From Dermatophagoides farinae (Eukaryota > Arthropoda > Arachnida > Sarcoptiformes > Pyroglyphidae): DNA of 64,000 nt. The notes under the pieces are model-generated. The model was not told the DNA's origin, did not search any database, and saw only the letters and a list, made by a program, of their open reading frames with translations. Positions 13,968 through 28,200 of the stretch are shown here, one piece after another (position 1 is the stretch's first letter; the number at the start of each line of letters is the position of its first letter). A program made the translations under genes and the position numbers. The DNA lies in assembly GCF_024713945.1 (NCBI RefSeq), contig NC_134679.1, positions 439,001 to 503,000 on the forward strand, read 5' to 3'.

Positions 13968-16924
13968 TAGACTTACTTTTTTTTCATTGGGAAAGTTTTC
14001 TGGTTTTTTTCGCGGTCTTAGCATAAAATTATGTTAAGAATTGGTGAATCTTGGTGAATTTTATCTATATTTATTTTTTTGTTACTCCCATATCCAGTTC
14101 ATTTAGCAAGTGTAGATCTTTTTTTCTGATTGATTCTGATGGTTTTGATAACAAAAAAACGGTTCTGAATTCTGAATAAATATTTTTCACGAATTTACCA
14201 CAAACAAACTAGATTCTGGATTTTGTTTTTCTTGTTGCCAAGCGCGATTCTGTACATTGCTTTGAGGAGGGGAAGGAAACAATGTTTTTTTTTTCTCTCA
14301 ATCACCAAAACGTGTTTGATTTGAATGAAAGAAAAATATGAAAAAAACCCCAGAATTTGGTGGAAAATGAACCAGTAAACCACCACACTATCACATTAGA
14401 CAATCGATAGTTATCGGTGGAAAAATTTTTCAAGGCTCTAGGGAAAAATTTTTCACAAACCACCAAGAAAGAAAAAAAATATACAAACGATCGAAGAGAG
14501 AAAAACATTGGAAATGTAGAAAGTTCTAGAAAATATATGAATCCAAGATAATAAATGATAGATTAATCTACTTTGATCTCTGTGTTCTTTTTTTTACACT
14601 TGAATTTTTGCGGATCTCTCTGTTTGTTTGAACACTTGAACACACTGACAAAAAAAGGGAAACGTGTCTGAAAAGTTTTTTTTTCTTTGTCTTCATTTTC
14701 GATGACGGTCATCATATGGTTTTTTTTCTATTATCGATTCAATTCGAAATCAGCATGTGGTCTTTGGAAGAATATTTATTGAATTTTTTTTTCCATTCGT
14801 AAAAAATGAAAAAATGAAATGATCCTGCTTCCTGAAACAAACTTGGAATTCAATCGAAATTAATTGTCGATCAATACATTTTTAATGATGAATATGGTTT
14901 GTTGGTTCGTGTTGGATGTGTCACATGGTGATGATGATAATTTCTGGAACCACCTTTGTAACCTTGTGATTATTGGATAATTATCGCAATTTTTTTTGCC
15001 AATTTTCGATTATTTTTCATCATTATGATAATTATTTTCTTTCTCTCGAATTACCAATCGAAAATAATCGATCGATTCGATCGAATTAAATAAATGTATG
15101 ATATTCACATGTAGTACAAACAATGAATTTCAATGAAAAAAAAAGTTTTTCAATTCAGAATCTGATTTTACTGATCCAAATAATGGCTCTTTTCATTCAT
15201 TTCAAGTTATAATGACCATTTGTACCCTGATCATTTTTTCATGATGATGATGATGCAAACTTTTATTTGAAATTCGTCATTTTTTTCCTTTTTAGATATT
15301 CCCATTTGGAATTGATAACCAAAGAATTTTGGAATTTTTTTCCGGTTTTTCAGGCAATTTTTTTGTGAAACTTTTCATTTCAAACAATTCAAGTCTTCAG
15401 ATAATAATGAGAATGAATCCATGATCTTCTTGTAAATCTTCATTGGCCGTTTTTTGAAACCTAAGAATTTTTTTTAGGTTAGGTTGTAATCTAATCTAAT
15501 TTTACTCATCAAAATCATTCGTTTCTAACAAAGTAACATCATCATCATCATCAGTCATAAATATCACATCCATTCATTTAGTTTTTATCGCTCTTGTTTT
15601 TAGCTAGAATTTTTTTTTTGTTCGTTTTCATTTCATTCATACGAATTGAATTCAGTTATCCACAATTGGCAGTGAAGAAACGAAAGAAAAAACTTAACTT
15701 GATTAGCTCATTTTTTTGCTGTTTCTACGAAAAAGAAATTCACCTCCTTATCTTTCTTTTTCACTCTCTCTCTCTTTCTCTACATATGTTTCATTGCAGT
15801 TTTATCTAGAAAAAAATTGACCACGATTTACGAATTTTACCAAGAAATGATGAAAAAAGAATCTTTGTTGCCGATGTGTGTGTGTGTGTGTATGAATGTG
15901 TACGACACGAACAGAATGGATTGAGAATCGATTGATTTTTCAGCTTTCGCTTGTGCTCATCATCATGAGGAACGTTATAATTAAATTTCTTCTTTTTTTT
16001 CATCAAACAAATTTTGGAATTTTTTTTTCATCCTTGCTTGTTTCTACACAAAACGTTTGTTGTTGTTGTTGTTGTTGTACCGAAATTCCAGCTGGAAAAT
16101 ATTTTTTTTTTCATTTCATTTCAATTCAATAATATTCTTGTATTTGTATTCGTTTTCTTATTTTTCTACAATTTGAAATTGACCTTTGTTCTACACTTGG
16201 ACTCATCCATTGTGTGTGTGTGTGTGTGTAAGTAATGAGATGTCAAAAGTCGAAACCTTTTGAAATCTCCGTTTCGTTGTTTGTTCGATTTGGGCAACAA
16301 CAACAACAACATGGCTGTGAGTGTGTGTGTGTGTGTGTGTGGATGTGTTTTCAAATTATAATTGTTAGTTTGATCATAATTTACAGTTTCGATTGGCTTT
16401 GTAAAAGTTTTCATCTTTTTTTGCCAATGTTACTATTGTTGTTGATGAGGCATAATAATCCCTGTGTATATTTCATGATGTTTCATATGTCAAAAATTCT
16501 GGAATTGTCCATTTTATCTATGGTTGAAATGGATTTTTGTTTGAATCCCAGATTTGGTGTGTGTGTGTGATAACCTTACACGTAAATGATTCAAATAAAC
16601 TTTGTACACATAATTTGTCAAATTAAATCAAAGAATTCTATCCATACGCTATATGGCTAATTGAATTGTTTTATTCACCACTGATATATTATAATAGAAC
16701 AGTGAACAAGCTAAATTATTATCAATGTAGTCAATTTTCAACTCGAAAAACGAACCAATTTTCCAATCAATAATTTATAGTGTTTTGTGCTCACTGATTA
16801 TCGACAAACACGGTTCATGTCGATATCAGAAACATAATTAAATTTATACAAAGACCTTCAAAGATTCATTTATTGATGATACGATATAGAAAAAAAAACC
16901 TGCTAATTCAAAACACAAACACAA

Positions 16925-16955
<31 letters not shown>

Positions 16956-19900
16956 AAAAATAACAAAATTGAGCAAATGTTGAATAATAATGGAACAAAA
17001 AGAAAAAACAAAACAAATGTGCACCTTTTATTTCCATAAAGAAATATACATTTATCATGTATATATGAATTATATGAATTATCAGGTTTAGGTTCATCTT
17101 CACAAATGTTTTGTACAATTTTTTATGTGAATGTGTGATAAATCATTGTGGCGAAAAGTGTGAAAGAAAAAAAACTTGCAAACATTATTATTACTATATT
17201 ATATCCTGAATGATGATCCATCACATTTTCTATTGTGTGTGTGTGTGTGTGTTTTGTTTTCAAATGAATTATGAAAATTTTTTTCTCTGCTTGTTCCATC
17301 ATAATTTTTCATGAAAACGCCGTTTGTTTTGTTTTTGTTGGCCGGAAAATAAAAACCCAATATGGGAAAAAAAACTGTGATTTGTTTGTCATTTTGTGTA
17401 TGGTTGGTTGTCGTTGTTGTTTGAATCAAATGAAAAGGAATGAATTTTTGGCACTAAGAAAACAAAACTGAGAAGAAAAATTCTTGTTGTTACAACAGAA
17501 TAATCGAAAAATTATAGTTTATATAAACGCATACAATAAATTTAATAATATAGAACAAGAATAACAAATTTATTCATTCATTGCTTTCACACCTTTGTTG
17601 ATGATAATGGTGATGGAAATCAAGAAGAAAAGGTGTTATTTTTATCATTTTTTCTTTCTCGCTTAAAATTCTGATCTAAAGAATCTTGTCAAGAATCGTT
17701 TTTCTTTATTCTTTTTTTTCAATGATTTCGAAAAAAAAAATTTTGTTTGTTTTCAGCTTGAATTGTTCTTTTCAAATATTTTCTTTTTTTCTTTCATTCA
17801 TCGGTTATATTTAGACCATATATATGGTTGAAATGCAAAATCTTGACAAAATAATGGATTATGTGTGTGTGTGTGTGAACACACACTGGGAAAGTTTCCC
17901 GGTAAAATAAAAAAACGGATTTTTTTTTATTGCCAGAAAATTTATATTGATTATGTAATTATTAGATTATTTGGCATTTTCAACATATTTATCCAATTGA
18001 AATGTCTTTGTTTTTGTGTTTTTTGTTTTTTTGGAGGAAAAAAAACATCACTTTTTTACATCCACTAAACTAAATACTACAGTAGTCAAAGTCAAGTGGC
18101 TTCTTTGTTTTGGCATTGTGGCAAACAAAAACAAACGAACAAATGATGATGAAAAAGTGATGATGAATCGAATTTTCATTCATTCATTCATTCAGTTGCA
18201 AATAGTGGGTGTTGTAGAGTTGAATATCCGACAAATGTAACGCACATATGTCGATCATTTGAGTGAGTGAGTGAGTGAAAAAAAAAACTAAACAGAATCA
18301 TTTCATTCGGTTTTGTTGTTTTTGTTGTTGTTATTGTTGTTATTCTTTGTTTGTTTGTTTGTTTGTATGGGCTGAATCAGCAAAAAAACAATAAAAAATT
18401 CATTTCGTTTCAACTTTATTCTGTTTGTCGCCGTCGCCGTATTTCGTAGTTTTTTTTTTTTTTTTTTTGGTTTGATCAAGAAATTTGATTCTTTCGGGCA
18501 CCAGCTGCACCACCAATGATCCTGATGATGATGATCATCACATTTTTCCGATCGGTTGTTTTTTTTTCTTTTTACCGGAGATAATTTCTTTTTTTTTCTT
18601 CAAATTTTTGATGTCTTTACCATCACTACGATTTGTTCCCATTTCAAAAATTTTTTTTCTGAAATTCTGGAAAAAAAATTCCTAAATTTTCCACAATTTG
18701 TGGTCAATCAAAAGACACACCAAGAAAAAAAAAATAAAAAATGACAACATAAGTGATTGATGTTGGTGTTTGACTTGTAAAGATACTTTTTTTTTATTGT
18801 CCAATCAATGATGTATATGATTCGCTAACATAAGCAACTATTGACTGAAAAGAGCAACAACAACAACAACAACAACAACAACTTCAACTTACGTCGGCAT
18901 ATATCAAAATATCGAAGTCAAGTGCTTGTGTATCCATCGAATGTTCATAAGGGCCAACTCTTTTCAATTTCAATTGATGAATAAATCTATTTTCCATCGA
19001 TTCATTTCGTAATCTTGCCATTTTTTCCCATTATCTGTCGCTATTTTTAATTTCATTTTATATATCTATCAATCGATTATGATGATGATAATGATGAGAT
19101 TTAAAGATTTTCTCCATCTTTTTCATTGTAAGAGACAAATCTTTTTTCGCTATTCTTTTGAATTCAGTCATTCATTGAATTCAGGCGCTATTTTTTTTTG
19201 TCTATCTAAAGCCACAAGAAGAATAAAACTCGCACACACACATTCCACAACAGAATCGATAATTAATTTATTTAATTTATTATTACAATACTTTTTTTCT
19301 ATGTGATATTATGGTCGATTTTTTTTCATGTCTTTTGTCTGTAAAATAAAATAAAAAAATAAAGGCATCAATTATGCTTCAGATGAAACCACCAAAAAGC
19401 CACAACATACATACATACATACATTGTGAATGAATCAGTGTAAAAAAAAATATGACCATTTTTTTTCTATTGTTGTTATTGTCTATTTTTGTTAACCAGC
19501 ACATTATTTCATGTCTTTTTTTTCTGTGTTCACTTTTTTTTTGTTTTTTTTTTCGTTTTTGGTTCCGTTTCATTTGTGTCCGATGTATGTATACTATCGG
19601 TACATCATCCACACATTGGTATATTCAATCGCCATTACAACAAATAAAAAAAAAGAAAAAAAAACAAAAAAAAATCAATAACAAGATGAATGGATTCGGA
19701 TTTGTCTTTATCGATACTACTAACTACAATACAGGATGGACAATGGTCATTTCTAAAATTTTGCTTTTGCTTTCAAAATTGTCTCAATATTTTTTCTTTT
19801 TTGTTTTCGCTTCTTTTTTTCTCTTATTTGCCATATGAATGTTTTTTGTTCATTCAAATATTGATTTGCACAATTCATAATTTTTTTTTTTTTTTGGTTG

Positions 19901-19957
19901 TTGTCATTATTATATGATGATGATAATAATAAATGCTGACTGAAAATAAAAATTAAA

Positions 19958-19999
<42 letters not shown>

Positions 20000-22900
20000 A
20001 ATGATAATGGGCCTGGTTGTTGTTGTTTTTGTTGTCGATGGTGGTGGTGGCGATGGTGAAAAAGAGGAATCAATTAGAACCCAACCGAATCAACAACCAT
20101 CATGATGACGTTGATGACAGCGATATTATTCATTATTTCTATGTGAACGAATGAATTGAGTGACAAAATAAAAAAAAATAATAATCGATTATTTCATCAT
20201 AATTCATATACATTTTTTTGGATCGTTTGAAAATTTTCATTGAAACATAACATTTTCTTCATCATAATCATTGAAGGTTTTCCACACATACAAATGGTGA
20301 GAAAATGCTCAATTTCGGTTTTTTTCTTGTCGGTTTTATGAAATTGACAAACTAAAAAAAACCGGAGAAAAACTTGGAGAGAAGAGCAAGAAAAAAAAAC
20401 ATTGATCAACTTTTAGGACAATTCAGTTATGTTTTTTTTTTAGTTGTCGTTGTCTGCTTGCCTGTATCATAAATCATAAAGCTTCAACAAGCTTCTACTA
20501 TTATATAATGATGATGACTGAGAAGAAGAAAACAAAAATTGATGATCCAAACAAAAATTTTTTTTTTTTTTTGATAATAATCTCAAACACACACACGCAC
20601 AAATTCAATATGGCCATTTTGTATCGATTTTTCAATTTTAAATTTTTTAAAATTCTGCATGTCAAACCTGTGTGCCAGGACAGATTCTGTAATTAACTTT
20701 GCTCATTAAATTCAGAATTTTTTTTCCATTGACATTGTTGTTGTTGTCAATCATTTTGGGTTGCGACATTTTTTTTTCTTTTTTGATTTATTCATTATTC
20801 ATTGTTATTGCTTCACATCCACATCCACATCATCGTCATCATCATTATGTATCGGTTTTTTTTTGTTCATTTCATAGCCAGTCATCTATATTCTGTTCAT
20901 ATTGACTTGAATGACAGTTTAACAGCCAATGGTGATGGTACAAAAATGAACAAAATGAAAATTGTAAAGACAATTGACACATCCAACAGAAAAAAAAATT
21001 ATCAGATATTTGATATGGTCTCTTTTTGTGGCTAGAATAACCGAAAATGTGGAAAAACAACTGACAATGATGATGATGATGACAAATCTTAAATAATTGT
21101 CGCGTGATGATGATGAAAAACACAATTGTGAAAATGTGTGTGTGTCTAAAATTTTCTTATTTTTTTTCATTCTTAGGTTTTTCTTGTCTTCATTAAATAC
21201 ATACAAAAAATGTTTTTTTTTTTTTTGTTTTTTTCATCACTTTTGCTCTATAAATTTGATTGTTTCGTGTGTGTGTGTGTGTGTATGTGTATGTTTGCCA
21301 TGGCACAGTACATTACACACAACGATGATGATGATTATGTGTGGAATGTTTGGCATTCACCCAGAAAAAAAAATCAGAATGAATGAAATGAAATGAAAAC
21401 AAAAAGAGAAACATTGAAAATTTTCTCAATGTGTATGTGTGGGTGGGTGGATAGATGATGTGAAAATCAATTAAATTTAATGAAACGAAAAAAAAACATA
21501 TATAGATTATTATTGTGTCCATTGTTGGTCAGTTTGAAACATTGAATCGCACACACACACACATGATTATTTAATCTATGGATCCATAGATTTTTAATTT
21601 CTTAGTTTTTTTTCCAGTCAAACCAGATTAGAAGAACTATTATTATTCGTGAACCAAAAGAAAAAAGATTCATTCAAGCGTTTATCATAAACACTGACAA
21701 ATATTGTCCACTGTGTCATTAGTGGCCAGTTTTTATTTCAATGGAAAAAAAAAATACAAACAAACCAAATTAATCGTGAATCGAAAATGTATTACTGCTG
21801 CCTGCATTTTTATCTGTTGATGAAGCTGAAGAATATATTTTTTTCTCATTTGTAAAGCAACGAAAAAAAATTCTTTATTTTTTCACCGGCATCATACCAA
21901 CATTCGATGCCTTTTTGGTGGCCGGAATAAAAAAAAAGAAATTTTTTCTTTGTTTCAACCGATTCGTTTTTTGCCCGAAAATCCGATTTATTTTTGGCAC
22001 TGAAAATGATTAAAAAAAATTACAAAATTCAATAATTAATATGATCGCGTTGGTGTGTGATATTTCGTTTTTATTTTTTCTTTTTTTTTTTGAATTTCAT
22101 TTCATTTTTTGTTAAGTTTTTTTCCGGTCATCTTATATTTTTTTACCGAATCTGGTTCGGATGCGTCTTGAAAAGCAAAAAAAAAAAAAAAAAACAACAA
22201 CCAACAACCAAGACCAAAAGAAAGAGAAAACAAAAACAAATCCAAAATCGATTTGTCAAAATACATTTTTGTTTCGCATGGATTTTCGGAAATGATGATT
22301 GCCATCCAAGAATGAGAAAGAGAAGAAATTTTTTTTATTTTATTTCACATTCTCTGTGAATGAATTTTGTTGTTGGCAAAATGGCGACATTTTTTTTCAT
22401 TTTTTTGTTTTGTTCCATAATAATAACAACAATAAGAAAAAGATTTTCATACTTTTGCGCTTACGGTTATGCTTTATAATCGAATCAAGAGTCTCTGAGT
22501 TTATGTCTGTGTGTGTGCAAGTGAGTGGGTGGTAAAAATTATTGCCGTTTGATATGATGACGATGATGATGATGATGATGGCGTGACATTTTCCCATTTA
22601 CACGCCATGGCGCCACATTTTTTGTTCTTCTGCTGCTGCTGCTGGCCACATCCATATTGAAACTCTCAATCATTTTTTGTTTTGTTTTGTTTTGTTCTTT
22701 TTTTTTGCTGTTGTTGTTGTTGTTGTTGTTGTCCATATCCTGTATATGAAGCATTTTCTTTATGGATTTTTTCTTTTTTTTCTTTTCGTAACAGAAATAT
22801 AAAGTAACTAAGAACGATAGAAAGAGAGAATGAGAATATAATCATTAGAGAAAGAAAAAAAAGCACTAATGTCTATGTGGCCATTAATTAATTGATTGAT

Positions 22901-25231
22901 GAGGATTATTTTCTCGTTGTTGTTGTTCTTCAGTTTTTTTTTTTTTTTTTGGTTATTTTTATTATTATTCGTTTGATTCTTGCGTGTCACTTTACTTTAT
23001 TTCAATAAAACGAAGAGCTGTTGTTGTTGTTCACAAGAATCATGTGCACATTTTATAATTTGTTTCTTCTTTCTTTGTTTTTTTTTTGTTTTTTTGTTGT
23101 TTTTGTTGTTGTTTCCGACAATGAAACAAAAAAATGTCAAAAAAAAACAAGGAATTCCAACGTTTTTTTCGGGTCTCAATTATTACTTCACTCAATCACT
23201 TTGATTAATGTGAATGAAATGAATTTTTCATCATCATCATCATCATCATTGTCAGATTCATCATTTTTTGAATGGTGAAACTTGTTGTATTCTAGTAATT
23301 ATCTACCAATAATTTTAATTTTCTGCCATCCATCAACATTATCTATTGGTTTTCGCTCTGTTTTTTTTTTTGTTTTGTAGATTGGATGCAAAGTCTTGGT
23401 TGTTGTTTGTTGTCTATAATGGCAAAACAAACTTTTTATCATCAATGTTGATAAACTTTCATCTTTTCCACTTTTGATTCGTACAATTCTTCTTATCGTT
23501 TCGTTGTTGCACTGGACAAATATTTACACGAAATTGAATGTGAATTGGGAAATTGGAAAAGAAAAAAAAATATTTTCCATGCAATGATGATATTCTATCT
23601 GACCTAGAAAAACAAAAATCACCCACACACACACACACAGAGAGAGAAATCTTTGCGAAGAAAAACCCAAGTTTATGTTGACAGAATTTACTTTACTTCT
23701 ATCTCTCTTCGTCGATTCTCGATTTGTTTTTTGTAGAAAGAATATCATCTTCAATTCAATTCTTCTTTATTCTTGCTGCTTCTGTTTTGCAATGACAATT
23801 CTCATTATCATAATTTATTTATGTAATTCATATGGAGTGAATTCATTCATTCATTCATTTTTTTCTTTCTCTCTCTCTTTCTCTATTACTGATCGTTGTT
23901 GTCTTCATCATCATCATCATCATCATCAACCAATTCATCGTTGTCGGTGGTGGTTTTGTTTTGTTGGTGATCGATTCAATCGTTAAAATATCCTCATATT
24001 AAATGCACACTGGAAAAGAGAGCGAGAGAGACTTCTATCTTGATCATCATAATCATCATCGTCTTCCATGAATGTAACCAACTGGGGATTTCTACGATTT
24101 AGCAATGTTTTTGCTACTGTTGTAGATTTCGATTGAGAGAAAAAAAATGAAATGAAATGAAATGGAAACCACAGAATCTCGATCATGGTGATGATTCTGA
24201 TGATGACGTCTTATTCTTTCTTTCTTTTTTTTCCATATATACTTTAATCCATAAGAATTTGAATTTTTTTCCTGTTTTTTATTCTTTGAATTTTTTATTG
24301 TAGAAAAAAAAATAATAAAAAAAACTTGATGATGATGATGATCGAGACAGGAAATACAGTCCTTCAGGGTCTTTTTTTCGCTTTTTTTTGACTGATATGA
24401 CCCGGAAAGCGATCACGGTTTTTTATGTTTGTGAGTGTTACGATTTCGTCTTCGATTTTTTTAAATCCAATTTTCGATCGTCATCGATTTTGATCGATTC
24501 AAATTCGATCGAAATCAAATCGAATCAATGATGATGTGACGATATTCTATATTTTTTTTTTTTTGCTTTTGATCTCTCTTGATGGTTATTTTTTGGTTTT
24601 TTGTTGTTGTTGTTGTTGTAAAGTTGAATTTGACACAATTTCACAGTGTCTTAAGGGCTTGTGTGAATCGATTGTTTTCAATCAGAAGTTTTTTTTTTTT
24701 GCTTTTGCAAACTTGTCATTCATCTAACAAAAATAACGTTTTCTTCGTCGTCATCGTTTGAAAATAATAATTTGCATCGGAAAAATAAACAAAAACAAAC
24801 AAACCAGGAATTTGTGTGTGTGTGTGTGTGTGTGTGTTTTTGGGGCATTTAAAGAAGCTGCAATGTGTAACCACAACAATAACAACAAACTTGATACTTG
24901 GAAAAGTTTTTCTTGAACAAAAAAAATTCATACGATAAGAGAGAGAGAGAGTTAGAAAATTGGGTCCCATTGGTGAACACTACATAAATTCTTTAAAAAA
25001 AAGTTATATTTTGATTTATGATCTCGATTTTTTTTGGCAAAAGTTGATTTTCATTTCATTTTCTTCCCTCCCCCTTTTTTTCTCAACCATCATCGATGTA
25101 TATTTTTTTTCTTTTGGTTAGTCAAGTGAAGAAAACTCATACACACCACCACCACTTGCAACTTGCCAATTGATTCTTGTCACTTTTTTTGTCGTTTTGG
25201 TTTTTCTGAATCAATGAAGCTATCATACACG

Positions 25232-25272
<41 letters not shown>

Positions 25273-28200
25273 CCATCAGAATGTGAAGTAGAAACAAAAA
25301 ATTCTTTGGTTTATTTCTGTTCTGGGGAGGTAGAAAAAAAATTTTCTTTTTAATGGACTTAATGTTTTTTTTTCTCGTAGAGAAAAACAATAAAAAGAAA
25401 GTTTGTTTTTTTTTCCTTTTTTTCAATCATTTCAATTCGTTGTGTTCAACAGTCTGAATTTATACTGTAAACATGTGGTGGTGGTGGTGGTGGAAAAAAA
25501 GGGCAAAAAATGCGGCAAAGTTTGATGCCACGTTTCACATGATCCAAGAATTTCAATATTTTTCCATTTCGTCCTCGATTTGAATGTTTTTTTTTTGATA
25601 CGGATCGAATTGCTGGCTATAGGAGTAGTGATCTTGTTTTCCACTTTTTTTTCGGTTCAATCCAAAAAAAAATTTGTATATAAACTTTTGAATTACTGAA
25701 TCAATGAATTTTGTTGGTGTGTGTGTATGTGATTGATCTGCCCTATTTGATTGAGGATAAAAAAAGAAAAAAAATCAACAAAAAGACCCGAATCGCTACC
25801 AGAAATAAAAACAAAGACCTATTTATATTCGAAATGATTGCTTGAATGCTCGTTGTCGGACCCGGATCTTGAGATCGTAAAATTTTCCATTTCTTTCCTT
25901 TTACTGCTCGGATATATTATTTGCAAAATCAAATCCAAAATAAAAAAAAAAAACATTGAGAAAGACAAATTTCAAAAAAAAGGAAAACATCGTATATAAA
26001 CATTCAACCAATTCGTGCTTCATTTCATTTCAGATCATCATCGATTTGATCAATTGTGAACAATTCTTTATGACTTTGAATTGATTATTGCTGCTGCTGC
26101 TGTTGCATTTTTATTCTTCTTCTTGATGATGATGTTTCCGTTTCTTATATATTTTATTTGGTCATTTTGATTGGGCCGAATTTGGAACCAGAAAAAAATT
26201 TTTTCTGTTACAAACCCCAATAATATTCAAAGATTTGAAATTCTTTTTTTCTGGTTTTTTTTCGTTCTTGAAAATTGATTTTTAATTTTCAATGTTCAAA
26301 ATGTGTTTGTGTGTGACCATATCTCACAAATCATAATGATGATGATGATGATGACAGGACAAACAATCATAAACCAAGAATCTGAATGAAAATGGAAAAA
26401 TTGGAAACACTTTGTGTGTGTGTGTGACTGAAAAACAATTTGGCCCCTCAATTGCTTCAATTCCAAAGTCTTACAATGAATGAACCAAAAAAAAAGCAAA
26501 AACAAAAGAAAAAAGAAAGAAAGAAACAAACGATGGTCCACAAAAAGAATCGAGGATTCAAAAAAAAAATCGTGAAACAAAATTAATGCAAGTCACGCAA
26601 ATTTTTCAAGTTTTTTCTTTGTTGTTGTTGTTGTTGTTGTTGCTCCTAAACAAAAAAAGAACATTCAGACAGATGATGATCATGATCATCATAAGGGTTT
26701 CGAGTTTTTTTTTTTTTTTTGTACAACGATTCACAACACACACACAATGTCGATGATCGTCATGATCCAGGAACAAAAAAAATAAAGAAAATTTTGTCTT
26801 AAATCGCTTGTTGTTGTTTTTTTGTCACTGTAAATATTACAAAAATCGAATGTTTCATTCTTCTTTTTCTGATGATGATGATGATGATAATGGTGGCAAA
26901 TATTTTGGAAAATTGTGTGTGTGTGTCATCTGTTGTTGTTTAAAAGTTATTTTCACTTTGGAATCAATTGATTCTTCAAACGAAAAACTTTTCTAGGGAA
27001 TTTTTTCAATAAATTTTTTTTTTCACACACAAATTAATAACTGTTTGCAATAAACAATGGAAGCTAATAATTCACGTTAAGAAATAACCATTTTCTCTTT
27101 TTATTTTGAAAATTATCGAATTTGTCAATTTTTGTTGTTGTTTTCCATTTTATGTATGTATTTCATTACGGAAAACTTTTTCTCGTTTTGCTCTTTTAAT
27201 CGATTGAATTGAATGAAATTTTTTCCAATTAATACATTTTTTTTTGTTTGTTTCACTGGAAATGAAAAGTTTTTTCTTTCCCCATCATTAATTAACACAC
27301 ACCATTCCGGTATTTTTTTTGTTGTTCTTTTCACTTGATTATTCTCTTGCTTTATATAAAAGTTATGTGTGTGTGTGTGTGGATTATAGTTTTTTTTCTT
27401 TTTGTTATTGCTGAAGAAAAGTCAAACTGATTGTCACCCGAAAACCATATTGTTCTCATTCAATCCATTTTTTTAGTGGGAAATTTTTCTAACGCTTGAG
27501 TAGTCACAATGTGTTGCGATATATATTATATTAATCCTATTATATATCGTGTCTTATTATTGAACTGAATATCAACATTTTTCACACATTTATAATCGGT
27601 AATACCGACTAACCATAACGATTTTCTATCGATGATGAGATTCATTCTTTTTCATTGTGATGAATTTTTCACTATTTATTGAATAATAAAGGCCAGATTT
27701 TTTTTTCGGTTCCATTATTCTTTCCATTTTTGAAACACTGATTACCTATTTGTGTGTATGAAGAGATCAATAATGATTTTGGTGCAACGATGATGAATGG
27801 AATGGACTTTTTCAAACTTTTCAGTGGAAAGACAAAAATTTTTTGAGTTTGGTGCAATTTTGATGTGAGTGAGTGAGTGAGTGAATGGGAAACATTTTTC
27901 AATTGTTTGATATTTGAATTTTGGAATTGGAATTTGTGAATGAATAATTCACACCTTGTTTTCTATAAAATTCTTTTTAACCTCTGAATGTGGTTGTGGG
28001 TGTGTGTGTGTGTGATGAATATTGACGAAAACAAATTGTCATCTGGATACGGATTTTTTTTGGTAATTTCCGAAACAAAAAAAAAACGACAAGACAGTTG
28101 TTAATGTCGTACGGACAGAATGAGAAAAGTCTATTAAAATTAATAATTCATCTTTTTTTTGGATTTCGTTTTTTTTTTTTTTGGTTACAAAAAACTTTTT

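Noticed and set aside
15448-15481. AACCTAAG...TTAGGTT hairpin
   Set aside because: Seven-bp stem around a T-run; expected by chance in A/T-rich DNA.
19452-19838. 128-codon plus-strand frame
   Set aside because: Driven by long T-runs and an A-rich tract (polyLys); no domain.
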